DNA of 64,000 nucleotides from Brumimicrobium oceani (GCF_003143775.1 NZ_QFRJ01000007.1:62001-126000), one strand, 5' to 3'. Counted from the stretch's first letter, positions 26,201-36,860 are shown. A program made the numbers and translations. The notes: a model not told the origin generated them from the letters alone.

Positions 26201-26617
26201 AAATCTAGTGTATAGCTAAAACAGTACTGTCTCCATCGCTTTTATTTCCTTGAGTAAACCGTTTATGGACGGTAACACATTAAGATTAAAACAATTTATA
26301 TTGTAAATTATTTTTGTTTCTCATCAAGCGCTAAAGACAGTTAGAGCAATGAATGTATAAAAATAAAAGCTTATTTAATGAAAATCACAGAATAAATTAA
26401 GCACACTCCATTTTTATCTTCAAAAGGAATAATAATTCACTTGATTTTCGCTTGGGTTAAATGCATGATGCACTGATTATTGTCAGGCCTTCCGAGAGGT
26501 TAAAAACTTTTTTATCCGCAAATGTGAATAATTAAAGAAATAATAGGACAAAAACATATTTTGACATTAACTTAGTGTTTTGAATTGACACGGAATTTTT
26601 TAGTAAAACAAACTACA
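26201..26617. other. 417-bp divergent intergenic region
   Basis: This gap separates the divergent kinase and universal stress protein genes. It holds a TATTTTTG box on the plus strand at 26308-26315, which would leave a leader of about 300 bases before the uspA-like gene. There is also a short palindrome TGCATGATGCA near 26462. No coding frame is convincing. Confidence 0.4.
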
Positions 26618-27457
26618 ATGATTAAAATACTTTTTCCTACAGATTTTTCTGATGCAGCGGAAAACGCCTTCTTTTATGCATTAAATTTAACCCGTAAATT
26701 AAATGCGGAATTAGTTTTAGCCCATGTATACAGTTTGCCCGAATTGGGCAGAGCTTTACATAACACTTCAAAAGAGGTATTTGAAATTATGGAAATGGAA
26801 AGCCTGGAATCTTTTAAGAAATCAGTTGGAAAATTGCGCTCAAAAGCAGAAGAAAAAGGATATGGCGATGTGGACTTTAAACACCTTATGGCAGAAGGTC
26901 AAATTGTTCCTAAAATAATTAATCTGGCTATATTGGAAGAGGCGGATTATATTGTGATGGGAACCACTGGAGCCACAGGATTGAAGGAAGTATTTTTGGG
27001 ATCTGTAGCCTCGGGTGTTATCGATGGTGCACCTTGTAATGTGTTGAGTATTCCAGAAGAAAGTAGCCCTACAAATTCTATCGATAGAATCGCTTATCTT
27101 ACCAATTATAAGGATGAGGAAATAGTTTCTTTTAATGAGGTAAATAAATTTGCATCTCATTTTAATGCGGATGTTTGCAGTATCCATTATGAAAAAGATG
27201 TAGATGATGTGACATCAGAAAATATGGAAAATTGGAAAAAGAAACTTGGAGTTGATTATGAAGCATTAGACTCTTTTGTGGTTTCTGGCAATAACTTTGA
27301 AGAAGCAGTTTGTGAATTATACATCAATCAAAACATCGATATTTTGGCGATTCAACCAAGAAAACGCAACTTTTTCACGCATATATTTAAAAAGAGTATT
27401 TCAAAACAAATCGTTCAACGATTAAGTATTCCGCTGTTTACTTTACCTGCAAAGTAA
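26618..27457 (+). CDS. universal stress protein, two Usp domains
   Basis: The protein of 279 residues carries two tandem Usp folds. The first (about 1-145) begins MIKILFPTDFSDAAENAFFYAL and has the ATP-binding signature MGTTGATGLKEVFLGSVAS. The second (about 150-279) is divergent and lacks a clear ATP motif (DILAIQPRKRNFFTHIFKKS). Tandem UspA-like proteins are cytoplasmic stress-resistance factors whose exact action is mostly unknown. A TTG codon 11 codons upstream is in frame, but the ATG at 26618 begins the conserved strand and is preferred. The fkbM-like gene follows after 50 bases on the same strand. Confidence 0.9.
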   Translation: MIKILFPTDFSDAAENAFFYALNLTRKLNAELVLAHVYSLPELGRALHNTSKEVFEIMEMESLESFKKSVGKLRSKAEEKGYGDVDFKHLMAEGQIVPKIINLAILEEADYIVMGTTGATGLKEVFLGSVASGVIDGAPCNVLSIPEESSPTNSIDRIAYLTNYKDEEIVSFNEVNKFASHFNADVCSIHYEKDVDDVTSENMENWKKKLGVDYEALDSFVVSGNNFEEAVCELYINQNIDILAIQPRKRNFFTHIFKKSISKQIVQRLSIPLFTLPAK

Positions 27458-27507
27458 GAGGCTGAGTACTAAACAATGATAGAAATGAGAATTACTAGAC
27501 GAGTTGA

Positions 27508-28335
27508 ATGAGAATCTTACTGGCTAAAATATTTAAACAAGCTTTTAAATTACAATTCTTTAGAAAAAGATTTTACGGAATTCATCAACGAATTTTTAAA
27601 CCTTATAAGCTGTTTAAAGGGGTGAAATGTTCTATTGATTATAATGGTTTTACGCTAGATTTGAAATTAGATGATTGGATCCAAGAGAATATTTTCTTTC
27701 TTGGAGAATACGAAAAAGCAGAACTTGGTGTATTGGAAAATCACCTAAAACCTGGAGATACTTTTCTTGATTTAGGTGCAAATTTGGGTGTTTTTACCCT
27801 TCATGCCTCCAGAATTGTCGGTATAAATGGAAAAGTTATAAGTTTTGAACCTTTTCTAACCAATTATAAGGCTTTAAAAAAACACGCAGAAGTTAATCAT
27901 TTAACAAATGTAAAAATCGAAAAACTCGCCGTTGGTAGCGAATCAGGTAGAATTACTTTATATCATGACGAAAGCGAAGATAATTTGGGTATGGTGACTG
28001 CTAACTATGTGGAAAACGCAGTAAAAGAAGAAGTTGAAGTCGTTTCAATTGATGACTATTTATTGCGGGCTCCAAGCTTAACGATCAATTTTATTAAAAT
28101 TGACATTGAAGGATTTGAATATTCTACACTTTTGGGCTTGGAGCAAACTTTAAGAAAATTTTATCCAAAAATCCTGATTGAAATTTTAGAAGGAGAGGAT
28201 GATGGTGCGTCCAAAGAAAAAGTAGAAGGTTTTTTAACTGATTTGGGCTACAAAAAGAACTTTATTTCCGACGAAGGGAAGCTTTCAGAAAGCCCAATTT
28301 GCCTAGATCGAAAAAACTATTTGTTTAGCGTTTAA
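27508..28335 (+). CDS. FkbM family methyltransferase
   Basis: The 275-residue protein has the SAM-binding motif GDTFLDLGANLGVFTLHASR (about residues 84-103), an acidic strand end FEPF, and IKIDIEGFEYSTLLGL, all diagnostic of FkbM-type O-methyltransferases. Members methylate hydroxyls of polyketides, sugars or lipids, often in surface polysaccharide clusters. The substrate here is unknown. The gene overlaps the convergent YwbE-like gene by 4 bases at their stop codons. Confidence 0.88.
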   Translation: MRILLAKIFKQAFKLQFFRKRFYGIHQRIFKPYKLFKGVKCSIDYNGFTLDLKLDDWIQENIFFLGEYEKAELGVLENHLKPGDTFLDLGANLGVFTLHASRIVGINGKVISFEPFLTNYKALKKHAEVNHLTNVKIEKLAVGSESGRITLYHDESEDNLGMVTANYVENAVKEEVEVVSIDDYLLRAPSLTINFIKIDIEGFEYSTLLGLEQTLRKFYPKILIEILEGEDDGASKEKVEGFLTDLGYKKNFISDEGKLSESPICLDRKNYLFSV

Positions 28336-28523
28336 AGAATTTCTTTCACCCTTCCAACTTCACCAGATTCCAAACGAACTTTAATTCCATGAGGATGAGT
28401 AGGGGAGCTGGTTAAAAGCTTTTCTACAACTCCTTCAGTTAATTTTCCGCTTCTTTGATCCTTTTTTAGCACTATTTTCACCTCCGCACCAATGTGCACG
28501 TTATTGCGATTATTCCCTGACAT
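28332..28523 (-). CDS. YwbE family small protein (DUF2196)
   Basis: The 63-residue protein starts MSGNNRNNVHIGAEVKIVLK and includes KDQRSGKLTEGVVEKLLTSS and HPHGIKVRLESGEVGRV. This is the compact beta-rich pattern of the YwbE/DUF2196 family, whose function is unknown. The frame is open for 50 more codons upstream, but those read as non-family sequence, so the ATG at 28523 is chosen. Its stop codon overlaps that of the convergent fkbM-like gene within TTTAAA. Confidence 0.85.
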   Translation of the reverse strand: MSGNNRNNVHIGAEVKIVLKKDQRSGKLTEGVVEKLLTSSPTHPHGIKVRLESGEVGRVKEIL

Positions 28524-28728
28524 TTTTATGTGCTTTTGATTCGTATAAAATGATTTACCAATAAAGTAAAGACAGCAATGCATCCCTACAATTCTATACA
28601 ATGATAGCGCTTTGTTAGCAGTTATGCAAGCGTCCCAAAGTTGTATCCGATTTTTTGCAATCTCAAAACGCAAGCGCCAAGACGAATTGTGAACAAAGCT
28701 TATGAAAACAGTTTAGAATAGGGAGGAG

Positions 28729-29724
28729 CTAAACCAAGAGCTCAACACCTTTAAACTTTTCAGCAACTTCATCTAGCGTATCATAAACCTCATTTAAATC
28801 GAATGTGGTGACCAACTTTGTTTTAAAAGCTTTGAAGTGAGGAACGCCTCTAAAATAATTTGAATAATGGCGTTTCATTTCAACAATGGCGAGTTTTTCG
28901 CCTTTCCATTTCACACTCATTTCCAAATGCCTTCTGGCTACGTCTACACGTTGTTCCAAAGTTGGAGCGGGTAAATGTTCCCCCGTATTTCTAAAGTGTT
29001 TTATTTCATTAAAAATCCATGGATAACCAATCGAGGCGCGTCCAATCATAATACCATCAACGCCATATTTTTCTTTATAAAGAACCGCCTTTTCTGGGGT
29101 GTCAATATCGCCATTTCCAAAAACAGGAATATGCATTCTTGGGTTGTTTTTTACATCTGCGATCAAAGACCAATCTGCCTCGCCTTTATACATTTGTTTT
29201 CGGGTGCGACCGTGAATAGAAATCCCCTCAATTCCCACGTCTTGTAAGCGTTCGGCAACTTCAACAATGTATTTGGTGTCATCGTCCCAACCCAAACGCG
29301 TTTTCACTGTAACAGGCAAAGATGTGCTTTTAACAATTTCCGCGGTCATCTTCACCATTTTAGGAATGTCTTGAAGAATTCCAGCGCCAGAACCTTTACA
29401 AGCTACTTTTTTTACCGGACAACCGTAGTTGATATCGATGATATCAGGATTTGTTTTGGCGGTAATTTCTGTGGCTAATTTCATGCTTTCAATATCATTT
29501 CCGAAAATCTGAATTCCCACAGGGCGTTCATATTCGAAAATATCTAGCTTTTCTACACTTTTTACAGCGTCTCTAATTAAGCCCTCCGAAGAAATAAACT
29601 CCGTGTACATCAAGTCTGCACCATTTTCCTTGCATAAAGCACGAAAAGGCGGGTCGCTTACATCTTCCATCGGAGCAAGCAACAAAGGAAAGTCTCCTAA
29701 TTCTATATCACGAATTTTTACCAT
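28729..29724 (-). CDS. dusB: tRNA-dihydrouridine synthase
   Basis: Dus enzymes reduce specific uridines in tRNA to dihydrouridine using FMN and NADPH. The 331-residue TIM-barrel protein shows LLLAPMEDVSDPPFRALCKE, INYGCPVKKVACKGSGAGIL with the catalytic Cys near residue 107, TVKTRLGWD, ISIHGRTRKQMYKGEADW, GNGDIDTPE and GIMIGRASIGYPWIFNEI. This is closest to the DusB/NifR3 subgroup; the exact target position cannot be told from sequence alone. It is a single gene, with a gap of about 200 bases to the YwbE-like gene. Confidence 0.93.
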   Translation of the reverse strand: MVKIRDIELGDFPLLLAPMEDVSDPPFRALCKENGADLMYTEFISSEGLIRDAVKSVEKLDIFEYERPVGIQIFGNDIESMKLATEITAKTNPDIIDINYGCPVKKVACKGSGAGILQDIPKMVKMTAEIVKSTSLPVTVKTRLGWDDDTKYIVEVAERLQDVGIEGISIHGRTRKQMYKGEADWSLIADVKNNPRMHIPVFGNGDIDTPEKAVLYKEKYGVDGIMIGRASIGYPWIFNEIKHFRNTGEHLPAPTLEQRVDVARRHLEMSVKWKGEKLAIVEMKRHYSNYFRGVPHFKAFKTKLVTTFDLNEVYDTLDEVAEKFKGVELLV

Positions 29725-29867
29725 AGCGCTGCAAAATTACGTCTAAGTTTAACAACAGCAAAATACTTTTTGAATTAACAGTTAGAAATGATTAATTTTG
29801 AAGCTAGCTTAAAGCGATAATGCTTGTAAATTAAGAGCTAACGGATTAACCCTTTTAAACTAATTCA

Positions 29868-30497
29868 ATGAAACAATACCTGATTTTTCTTGTGTTAATT
29901 GCATTCATTGTTTCTTCTTGTGACAAAGTGAAGGAGCTTAAAGATGAAATATCTTCTCATAAATACAGTCCGCAATTGGTACTAAAGCCTGTGGATAGCT
30001 TGTCTCGTATTTATTCTCCGCATTGCTCAGAATTAATCCCTTTTCCTCTAGATTCAGCTGAGTCTTTGGAAATAGATGTGGATAATGATGGTTTAAAAGA
30101 TTTCAAATTCACTTACACTACCCATTATGAATTCGTAAGTTCAGTAGATTCCTGCGAGAATCACAATTCAAGTATCCTCATGGAAGCTATTGGTTTGGAA
30201 AATAAAATTATTGTAAAAGAAGAGGCGATGAATCAAGTGAGGGTTTTGGCGCAGGATGACTTGATTAGTAACACAAGCTCCGTTTCCAGTAATGCATTCA
30301 TATTTCTAGAAGATGCAGAAGTAGCGGAAGATGTTGTACTGGAATCGGGTAATAAGTTCATCGGAGTTAGGCTTTCTTCGAATCGAATGGGATGGATTAA
30401 AGTTTATCATGATAGATCGATATTTAAGTTTACGGTGCTTCAAAATGCTTATAATAGTAACTTTCATTTAGACATCAAAGCAGGTCAAACGAAGTAA
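29868..30497 (+). CDS. hypothetical lipoprotein
   Basis: The product of 209 residues starts MKQYLIFLVLIAFIVSSCDK, a type II signal peptide with lipobox VSSC and lipidated Cys at residue 18. The following Asp would favour inner-membrane retention by the E. coli rule, which may not hold here. The mature part contains a short calcium-loop-like run (DVDNDGLKDFKF) and no known catalytic motif. The last segment (GVRLSSNRMGWIKVYHD) resembles the strand-rich ends of many Bacteroidota hypothetical proteins. The asnB gene follows on the same strand after 51 bases. Function is unknown. Confidence 0.75.
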   Translation: MKQYLIFLVLIAFIVSSCDKVKELKDEISSHKYSPQLVLKPVDSLSRIYSPHCSELIPFPLDSAESLEIDVDNDGLKDFKFTYTTHYEFVSSVDSCENHNSSILMEAIGLENKIIVKEEAMNQVRVLAQDDLISNTSSVSSNAFIFLEDAEVAEDVVLESGNKFIGVRLSSNRMGWIKVYHDRSIFKFTVLQNAYNSNFHLDIKAGQTK

Positions 30498-30548
30498 TTA
30501 ATCCTTCATTTATTTCAATGGCTCAAGCTCCTAATCAATAATTATATC

Positions 30549-32387
30549 ATGTGTGGAATAACCGGAATTGTTAACAGAAGAGCAAAGGTAGATAAAGGTC
30601 AGCTCTGTAAAATGACCGATACAATTGCTCACCGTGGACCAAATGCAGATGGTGTATTTGTGAATGATTTCAAAACTTGCGGATTAGGTCACCGAAGATT
30701 AAGTATTCTTGATTTGTCGGATGCAGCAAACCAACCTATGCATTCGAAATGTGGGAAGTATTCGCTCGTTTACAATGGTGAACTCTACAATTTTAAGGAA
30801 ATCAGAGGGATTTTGAAAAACGATGGAGTGGAGTTTTCTACCTCTTCTGATACTGAAGTAATTCTAAATGCTTTTATCGCTTGGGGTCCAGAATGTGTCG
30901 AGAAATTTAATGGAATGTTTGCTTTTGCTATTTGGAATGATGAAAAGGAAGAGCTTTTTATTTTTCGGGATCGATTAGGTATTAAACCGCTCTATTATTC
31001 TTGGGATGAAGAAACGCTCTATTTTTCTTCTGAACTTAAGAGCATTGCGCCATTTGTTAATCAAAAGGAGTGGAACGAAGCAGCTATTCAGCATTATTTT
31101 AGATTAGGTTATATTCCTGCGCCACACACCATTTATAAAGCGGTAAATAAACTAGAAGAAGGCGCATATATTCAATTGAATAAAGCTGATTTTCTGATAA
31201 AAAAGTACTGGAAAATAGAAGATAAAGTGAAAAAGGAGCTTATTTCTGATGAAAAAGCAGCCAAAAGACAATATCATGACTTATTAAAATCTAGTGTAGA
31301 ATACAGACTTCAGTCCGATGTTCCTTTTGGTGTTTTTTTAAGTGGAGGAATAGATTCTTCAACCGTTGCTGCCGTAGCACAGTCAATTTCCGATCAGCAA
31401 ATTTCTACTTTTTCTATCGGATTTGAAGAGGCGTCTTTTAATGAAAGTGAGTATGCCAAAAAAGTAGCAAACCACTTAGGGACAAAGCATCACGAATTTG
31501 TTTTATCGCATAAAGATGTTCAAGATTTAATTCCTAAAATTCCTCTTTGGTATGATGAGCCATTTGCTGATGCCTCTGCTTTTCCCACTTTCTTGGTTTC
31601 TAAAATGGCCAGTGAACAGGTAACTATGGTGCTTACTGGTGATGGAGGAGATGAGCAGTTTATGGGATATGGAATGTACACTTGGGCCGACCGATTAACC
31701 ACTTTGAAAACCATACGCTGGGTGATTAAAACTGGGCTTTCTCTTTCTCCTAAAATAAATAACAATAGAGCAAGTCAGTATTTTGATTTTAAAGAAGACG
31801 AGCACCTTCCTACTCATATTTTCTCTGTAGACCAGGGTTTGTATTCGGCGAGAAGTCTGAAAAATCACTTTTCCTTTTCTAATGATTACGCGCCCTTGTT
31901 GTTGGACAAAACAAATAGAAGGTTATTGGTGAGTGAAAGTCAATCTTTTCACGATTTAAAATATTATTTACCAGGCGATTTGCTCACTAAAGTTGATAGA
32001 GCAACAATGCAAAATAGCCTTGAGGCGAGGGTTCCTCTCTTAGACCATCGCTTGGTAGAATTTTCGTTAAATCTGGATGAGAAACTCAAACGAAAAAACG
32101 GAAGCAGCAAGTATTTATTAAAACAAGTGCTCTGCGAATACGCACCAAAAGAAATTTTTGAACGACCAAAATGGGGCTTCGGTATTCCATTAAATTTATG
32201 GTTGAGTAATGAGTTAAAGCCCCTTCTAGATCAGTATGTGAATAAGGACGTTCTGGAAAAATATGACTTCTATAGAGTTGAAGAAATCTTGAAATTGAAA
32301 AAAGAATATTTAGCGGGCAAAACATATCTCTTCAATCAATTGTGGTTGATTGTTGTTTTTAATATGTGGGCAGAAAGCAGAGTATGA
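30549..32387 (+). CDS. asnB: asparagine synthase (glutamine-hydrolysing)
   Basis: The 612-residue protein begins MCGITGI, placing the class II glutaminase nucleophile Cys at position 2 after Met removal. The glutaminase part includes HRGPNADG, HRRLSILDLSD and YNGELYNF. The synthetase part has the pyrophosphate loop FLSGGIDSSTVAA and GDGGDEQFMGY. The length (above the 550 residues of E. coli AsnB) and domain order match the AsnB-related amidotransferases often found in polysaccharide clusters. It could therefore make asparagine or amidate a sugar or peptide. The nearby fkbM-like gene gives weak support for the second view. Confidence 0.88.
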   Translation: MCGITGIVNRRAKVDKGQLCKMTDTIAHRGPNADGVFVNDFKTCGLGHRRLSILDLSDAANQPMHSKCGKYSLVYNGELYNFKEIRGILKNDGVEFSTSSDTEVILNAFIAWGPECVEKFNGMFAFAIWNDEKEELFIFRDRLGIKPLYYSWDEETLYFSSELKSIAPFVNQKEWNEAAIQHYFRLGYIPAPHTIYKAVNKLEEGAYIQLNKADFLIKKYWKIEDKVKKELISDEKAAKRQYHDLLKSSVEYRLQSDVPFGVFLSGGIDSSTVAAVAQSISDQQISTFSIGFEEASFNESEYAKKVANHLGTKHHEFVLSHKDVQDLIPKIPLWYDEPFADASAFPTFLVSKMASEQVTMVLTGDGGDEQFMGYGMYTWADRLTTLKTIRWVIKTGLSLSPKINNNRASQYFDFKEDEHLPTHIFSVDQGLYSARSLKNHFSFSNDYAPLLLDKTNRRLLVSESQSFHDLKYYLPGDLLTKVDRATMQNSLEARVPLLDHRLVEFSLNLDEKLKRKNGSSKYLLKQVLCEYAPKEIFERPKWGFGIPLNLWLSNELKPLLDQYVNKDVLEKYDFYRVEEILKLKKEYLAGKTYLFNQLWLIVVFNMWAESRV

Positions 32388-32519
32388 TTTCACAGTGCTC
32401 TGCAGTAAGTGTATTGAATAACACTTGCGCATTATTATGCTTAGCCCAGTTTTAAATTTCGTCCGTTTTTTCCCTTTCTTACGCTTCTTAAACTTACTGG
32501 TTAGTTGCTTTATTTATTA

Positions 32520-32876
32520 AATGCTTATCCGATACTTTACTAGTAAATACATCTAATCAATGATGTGATTAAGCGGTGAACCGACAAGATCCTTCGCAAA
32601 TTTCTATTTTCAACAAATTGAAAAAGAAATTTTCTTCAGGATGACATTAGGCTAGGGGCATATTTCAAAGGAGAGGGAAAAAACAAAAGCGCCAGAGCGC
32701 TTTTGTTTTTTCCCTCTCCTTTGCCCCACCAATTTCCACAACTGTCATCCTGATCATTGTTGAAAATTATGATTTTCAACAATGGAAGGATCTTGTCAAA
32801 TTTAAGAGAAAACCGTTTTCTATTGTAATTTATTGAACTGCTGGTAAAGTTCCCGACAAGCATTATTTATTATTTT
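32520..32876. repeat. composite palindromic element of about 350 bp
   Basis: The left arm (32520-32648) and right arm (about 32743-32876) are imperfect inverted copies of one unit. Shared landmarks are AATGCTTATCCGATACTTTAC / GTAAAGTTCCCGACAAGCAT, GACAAGATCCTT / AAGGATCTTGTC and CAGGATGACA / TGTCATCCTG. Between them is a perfect 26-bp hairpin (32667-32722). A third unit lies at 46369-46507. No transposase is present, so the element looks like a non-autonomous MITE- or REPIN-like repeat. Confidence 0.75.
32667..32722. repeat. perfect 26-bp hairpin at the centre of the composite element
   Basis: The arms 32667-32692 and 32697-32722 are perfect complements around the loop CAGA. The stem runs from AAAGGAGAGGG to CAAAAGCGC. 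It could also stop transcription from asnB on one side and from the metH operon on the other, because both arms carry T- or A-rich tracts. Confidence 0.8.
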
Positions 32877-32991
32877 ACGCGTCAAGCAATTGTTTAGAAA
32901 TGGTTTAATCCAGTAAGCTTAGTTCGTTTTTAAGGTGGGCTGCTTCAGCCAATTTGTTCCTTACAGACTTATTCAACAGCATTTACTTGAA

Positions 32992-35676
32992 CTAATAACT
33001 GAGATTAGAGCCCAGCCATTTTTCCATTTCCTCAGTGCTTTTTCCTTTTCGCGCTGCTATGCTTTCTACTTGTTCTTTAGTAATTTTCCCAACCCCAAAG
33101 TACTTGGCTTCTGGATGTCCAAAATACCACCCCGCAACTGCAGCAGTAGGATACATTGCCATGTGTTCGGTTAGTTTCAAACTGGTGTGTTCTGTGGCGT
33201 TTAAAATTCTAAACAAGCCAGGTTTTTCTGTGTGGTCCGGACATGCTGGATAGCCAGGTGCTGGTCGAATACCTTTGTATTTTTCTCGAATTAAGGCCTC
33301 ATTATCCAAGTTTTCCTCTGGTGAATAGCCCCAGAACTCTTTTCTTACTCTGGCATGAAGTAATTCTGCAAAAGATTCCGCTAATCTGTCGGCTAATGCT
33401 TGCAATAGAATGGCGTTATAGTCGTCATGGTCATCTTTAAATCTTTGTACATGCTTTTCTATGCCAATACCAGCAGTTACTGCGAATCCGCCAATGTAAT
33501 CCTTAATTCCTGTGTCTTTTGGTGCAATAAAATCTGCTAAGGCAATATTATGAGCTTTCTTAGATTTTTTCAATTGTGAGCGCAATGAACGTTGGGTGTA
33601 GAGGACTTTTTTTCTACTTTCGTCTGTGTAGATTTCAATATCGTCGTCATTGATTGAGTTTGCAGGAAATAGACCATAAACTCCTTTGGCTTGAAGCCAT
33701 TTTTCATTTACTATCTTCTTTAGCATATTTTTGGCATCAACAAAGAGCTTAGTTGCTGCCTCACCAACAATTTCGTCCTCTAGAATAGCAGGGAATTTAC
33801 CTGCTAGCTCCCACGTCTGGAAAAAAGGTGTCCAATCGGTGTATTCCAATATTTCATTTATGTCGTAGTCTTGAAAGCTATATACACCAAGTTGATTGGG
33901 TACTTTAATATCACTTTGCTTCCATTCTATAGGGAATTTATTTTGACGTGCCTCTTTTAGTGATATGTAAGATTTGCGTGCATTGTTTTTTTCATGATGG
34001 TCACGAAGTTTCTTGTATTCTTCTTTAATGTTGGAGACAAAAATATCACGTTTATTTCCCAATAAGCTTTCAACTGCGGTTACAGAGCGTGAAGCATCTA
34101 AAATATGAACGGTTTGATTTTTAGTATAAAACTGTTCTATTTTTACGGCGGTATGCACCCGAGAGGTTGTAGCACCACCAATGAGCAAAGGAATACTGAT
34201 GTCAGCACGTTCCATTTCTTTGGCAACGGTTACCATTTCATCTAGGGATGGTGTTATTAAACCACTTAGACCAATGGCATCGGCATTTACTTCAATTGCG
34301 GTTTGAATGATTTTCTCTGCAGGAACCATGACGCCTAAATCGATTACTTCATAATTGTTGCAACCCAATACAACGCCAACGATGTTTTTACCAATATCAT
34401 GGACATCTCCTTTGACCGTAGCCATCACGATTTTCCCATTGGGCTTATCATCTTCTTGTTTGTCAGCTTCAATATAAGGCAATAGATAAGCAACAGCCTT
34501 TTTCATTACACGTGCAGATTTAACGACTTGTGGTAAAAACATCTTTCCACTTCCGAATAAATCACCTACTACGTTCATTCCATCCATTAATGGGCCTTCA
34601 ATGACTTCGATTGGACGTTTATACTTTTGGCGACATTCTTCTGTATCTTCCTCTATAAATTCTGTTATTCCTTTTACGAGTGCGTGTGACAATCTCTTTT
34701 GAACAGTTTGTTCTCTCCAGCTTAAATCGACAAGTTTTTCTTTTTTTTTACCTGTGAAATTTTCTGCAAAATCCAACAACCTTTCAGTGGCATCATTTCT
34801 TCTATTCAGTAAAACGTCTTCAACTTTTTCCAGCAGTTCTTTGTCTATGTCATCATATACACCAAGCAAAGCAGGGTTTACAATCCCCATATTCATTCCT
34901 TTCTGAATGGCGTGATATAGAAAAGCAGAGTGCATTGCCTCTCGAACAGCATTATTTCCTCTGAAGGAAAAGGAGACATTAGAAACTCCTCCTGATACAC
35001 TTGCTCCTGGTAGATTTTTTCGAATCCACTCTGTTGCATTGAAAAAATCTAAAGCATTATTCCTATGTTCTTCCATTCCTGTTCCAACAGGAAAAATGTT
35101 TGGATCAAAAATGATGTCTTGCGGTGGGAAATTCGCTTTTTCAACTAAAATATCATAAGAACGTTTGCAAATTTCAATTCTCCTTTCATAATTGTCCGCC
35201 TGACCTACTTCATCAAATGCCATAACAATTACTGCAGCTCCCAAGCGCTTCACAATTTTGGCTCTTTCAATAAACAATTCTTCTCCATCTTTTAGAGAGA
35301 TAGAATTTACAACTCCTTTTCCTTGTATACACTTTAAGCCCGCCTCTATAATTTCCCATTTAGAAGAATCTACCATTATAGGTACTCTAGCAATGTCTGG
35401 CTCCGAGGCAATTAGGTTTAAGAAGCGAATCATAGCTTCCTTTCCGTCTATCATTCCTTCGTCCATGTTTACATCGATAATCTGAGCACCACCTTGAACC
35501 TGGTCTAGAGCAACCTCAAGTGCTTCCTCGTATTTATCTTCTTTGATTAAACGCAAGAATTTCTTAGATCCTGTCATGTTTGTACGTTCACCTATGTTGA
35601 TAAAGTTGGACTCAGGTGTAACAACCAAAGGTTCTAAACCTGAGAGTTTTAATGGAGGAAGTGTTTTGCTGTTCAT
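32992..35676 (-). CDS. metH: methionine synthase, folate/cobalamin/activation modules (split MetH, large part)
   Basis: This 894-residue protein carries all MetH modules except the homocysteine-binding one. It has a pterin-binding barrel ([14 protein letters not shown]), a cobalamin cap and Rossmann domain with the axial ligand in DVHDIG (H426), and a C-terminal SAM-dependent reactivation domain ([15 protein letters not shown]). It moves a methyl group from methyltetrahydrofolate to homocysteine through B12. The start is the ATG at 35676; an in-frame TTG at 35703 is less likely. The homocysteine domain is encoded by the gene 59 bases upstream, and both should be cotranscribed from the riboswitch-controlled promoter at 37003. 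Confidence 0.95.
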   Translation of the reverse strand: MNSKTLPPLKLSGLEPLVVTPESNFINIGERTNMTGSKKFLRLIKEDKYEEALEVALDQVQGGAQIIDVNMDEGMIDGKEAMIRFLNLIASEPDIARVPIMVDSSKWEIIEAGLKCIQGKGVVNSISLKDGEELFIERAKIVKRLGAAVIVMAFDEVGQADNYERRIEICKRSYDILVEKANFPPQDIIFDPNIFPVGTGMEEHRNNALDFFNATEWIRKNLPGASVSGGVSNVSFSFRGNNAVREAMHSAFLYHAIQKGMNMGIVNPALLGVYDDIDKELLEKVEDVLLNRRNDATERLLDFAENFTGKKKEKLVDLSWREQTVQKRLSHALVKGITEFIEEDTEECRQKYKRPIEVIEGPLMDGMNVVGDLFGSGKMFLPQVVKSARVMKKAVAYLLPYIEADKQEDDKPNGKIVMATVKGDVHDIGKNIVGVVLGCNNYEVIDLGVMVPAEKIIQTAIEVNADAIGLSGLITPSLDEMVTVAKEMERADISIPLLIGGATTSRVHTAVKIEQFYTKNQTVHILDASRSVTAVESLLGNKRDIFVSNIKEEYKKLRDHHEKNNARKSYISLKEARQNKFPIEWKQSDIKVPNQLGVYSFQDYDINEILEYTDWTPFFQTWELAGKFPAILEDEIVGEAATKLFVDAKNMLKKIVNEKWLQAKGVYGLFPANSINDDDIEIYTDESRKKVLYTQRSLRSQLKKSKKAHNIALADFIAPKDTGIKDYIGGFAVTAGIGIEKHVQRFKDDHDDYNAILLQALADRLAESFAELLHARVRKEFWGYSPEENLDNEALIREKYKGIRPAPGYPACPDHTEKPGLFRILNATEHTSLKLTEHMAMYPTAAVAGWYFGHPEAKYFGVGKITKEQVESIAARKGKSTEEMEKWLGSNLSY

Positions 35677-35735
35677 TTTATAATATTTTTGGACTTTTTT
35701 CAATGGGAAAGTGAATTCTATTCTTTAATAGAGAT

Positions 35736-36737
35736 TTATTCTGCTTTAATTTTTCTCACTTCATATTTCTTTACTAAATCTGCAATAACTTTGATGTGTT
35801 CGGGTGTTGTTCCGCAACATCCACCGATAATATTGACCAATTTTTCTTCTAGAAATGTCTTAATCTGAGCACCCATTATCTCAGGAGTCTCGTCATATTC
35901 CCCAAATTCATTGGGTAGTCCTGCATTGGGATGGGCAGAGACGTAAAATGGGGCTTTTTCATCCATTATTTTTAAATACTGTCTTAGTTCTTTCGCTCCT
36001 AGTGCGCAATTTAGTCCAACACTGAAGACAGGCAGATGCGATATTGAAATTAAAAACGCTTCGGTTGTTTGTCCCGTTAAAGTTCTTCCGGAGGCATCCG
36101 TGATTGTCCCCGAAATCATAATTGGGAGTTCAGTGTTCATTTCTTCTTGAACAAGGTCAATTGCATATAACGCAGCTTTTGCATTAAGTGTATCGAATAT
36201 CGTTTCTACAAGCAGAATGTCCACGCCCCCTTCAATTAATGCTTTTACTTGCAAACTATAAGCTTCAACCAATTCATCAAAGCTTATTGCTCTAAAAGCA
36301 GGATCATTTACATCTGGTGATATGGAGCATGTTCGGTTGGTTGGCCCAATGGCTCCTGCGACATATCGTGGTTTATTTGGATCTTTAGCAGTAAATTCAT
36401 CTGCTACTTCTTTTGCAATTTTTGCAGATTGATAATTTATATCATAAACAGCCTTTTCTAAATCATAATCTGCCTGTGCAACCGTCGTTCCTGAGAAGGT
36501 GTTCGTTTCGCAAATATCTGCTCCTGCCTCAAAATAACTAGCATGAATTTCCTTGATTATTTCTGGTCGTGTTAGGGAAAGCAAATCATTATTACCCTTT
36601 AATAGCTTAACGTGGTCTTCAAACCAGCCCTTTCTAAAATCGGCTTCCTCTAAGTCATATCTTTGAATCATGGTTCCCATGGCTCCATCCAGAATCAATG
36701 TTCTTTCTTTAACTATTTCACGAATGTCTTTTTTCAT
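35736..36737 (-). CDS. metH: methionine synthase, homocysteine-binding module (split MetH, small part)
   Basis: The 333-residue protein is a homocysteine S-methyltransferase barrel. It has [20 protein letters not shown] at the N-terminus and the zinc-binding cysteines in VGLNCALG and [10 protein letters not shown]. It corresponds to the first of the four modules of E. coli MetH, encoded here as a separate gene ahead of the other modules. Split metH genes are common in Flavobacteriia, so this is ancestral organisation rather than a frameshift: the two frames are separated by 59 bases and each has its own ATG. Control is by the S-box riboswitch upstream. Confidence 0.95.
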   Translation of the reverse strand: MKKDIREIVKERTLILDGAMGTMIQRYDLEEADFRKGWFEDHVKLLKGNNDLLSLTRPEIIKEIHASYFEAGADICETNTFSGTTVAQADYDLEKAVYDINYQSAKIAKEVADEFTAKDPNKPRYVAGAIGPTNRTCSISPDVNDPAFRAISFDELVEAYSLQVKALIEGGVDILLVETIFDTLNAKAALYAIDLVQEEMNTELPIMISGTITDASGRTLTGQTTEAFLISISHLPVFSVGLNCALGAKELRQYLKIMDEKAPFYVSAHPNAGLPNEFGEYDETPEIMGAQIKTFLEEKLVNIIGGCCGTTPEHIKVIADLVKKYEVRKIKAE

Positions 36738-36831
36738 TTCTTATTTGATTGTATTAATAAATACCATAATCTTCACTACCAAGTATTTTTGATTGAAGTA
36801 AAATGTAGATTATTTATAAAGAAGTAAGATG

Positions 36832-36853
36832 GAGAAAAAGCCAATGTTGGCTT
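36832..36853 (-). terminator. riboswitch-associated terminator upstream of metH
   Basis: On the minus strand AAGCCAA pairs with TTGGCTT (36838-36844 with 36847-36853) and is followed by TTTCTCC. It lies eight bases after the SAM aptamer and about 95 bases before the metH ATG, as expected for the expression platform of a transcriptional OFF switch. Confidence 0.7.
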
Positions 36854-36860
36854 GTTTTCT

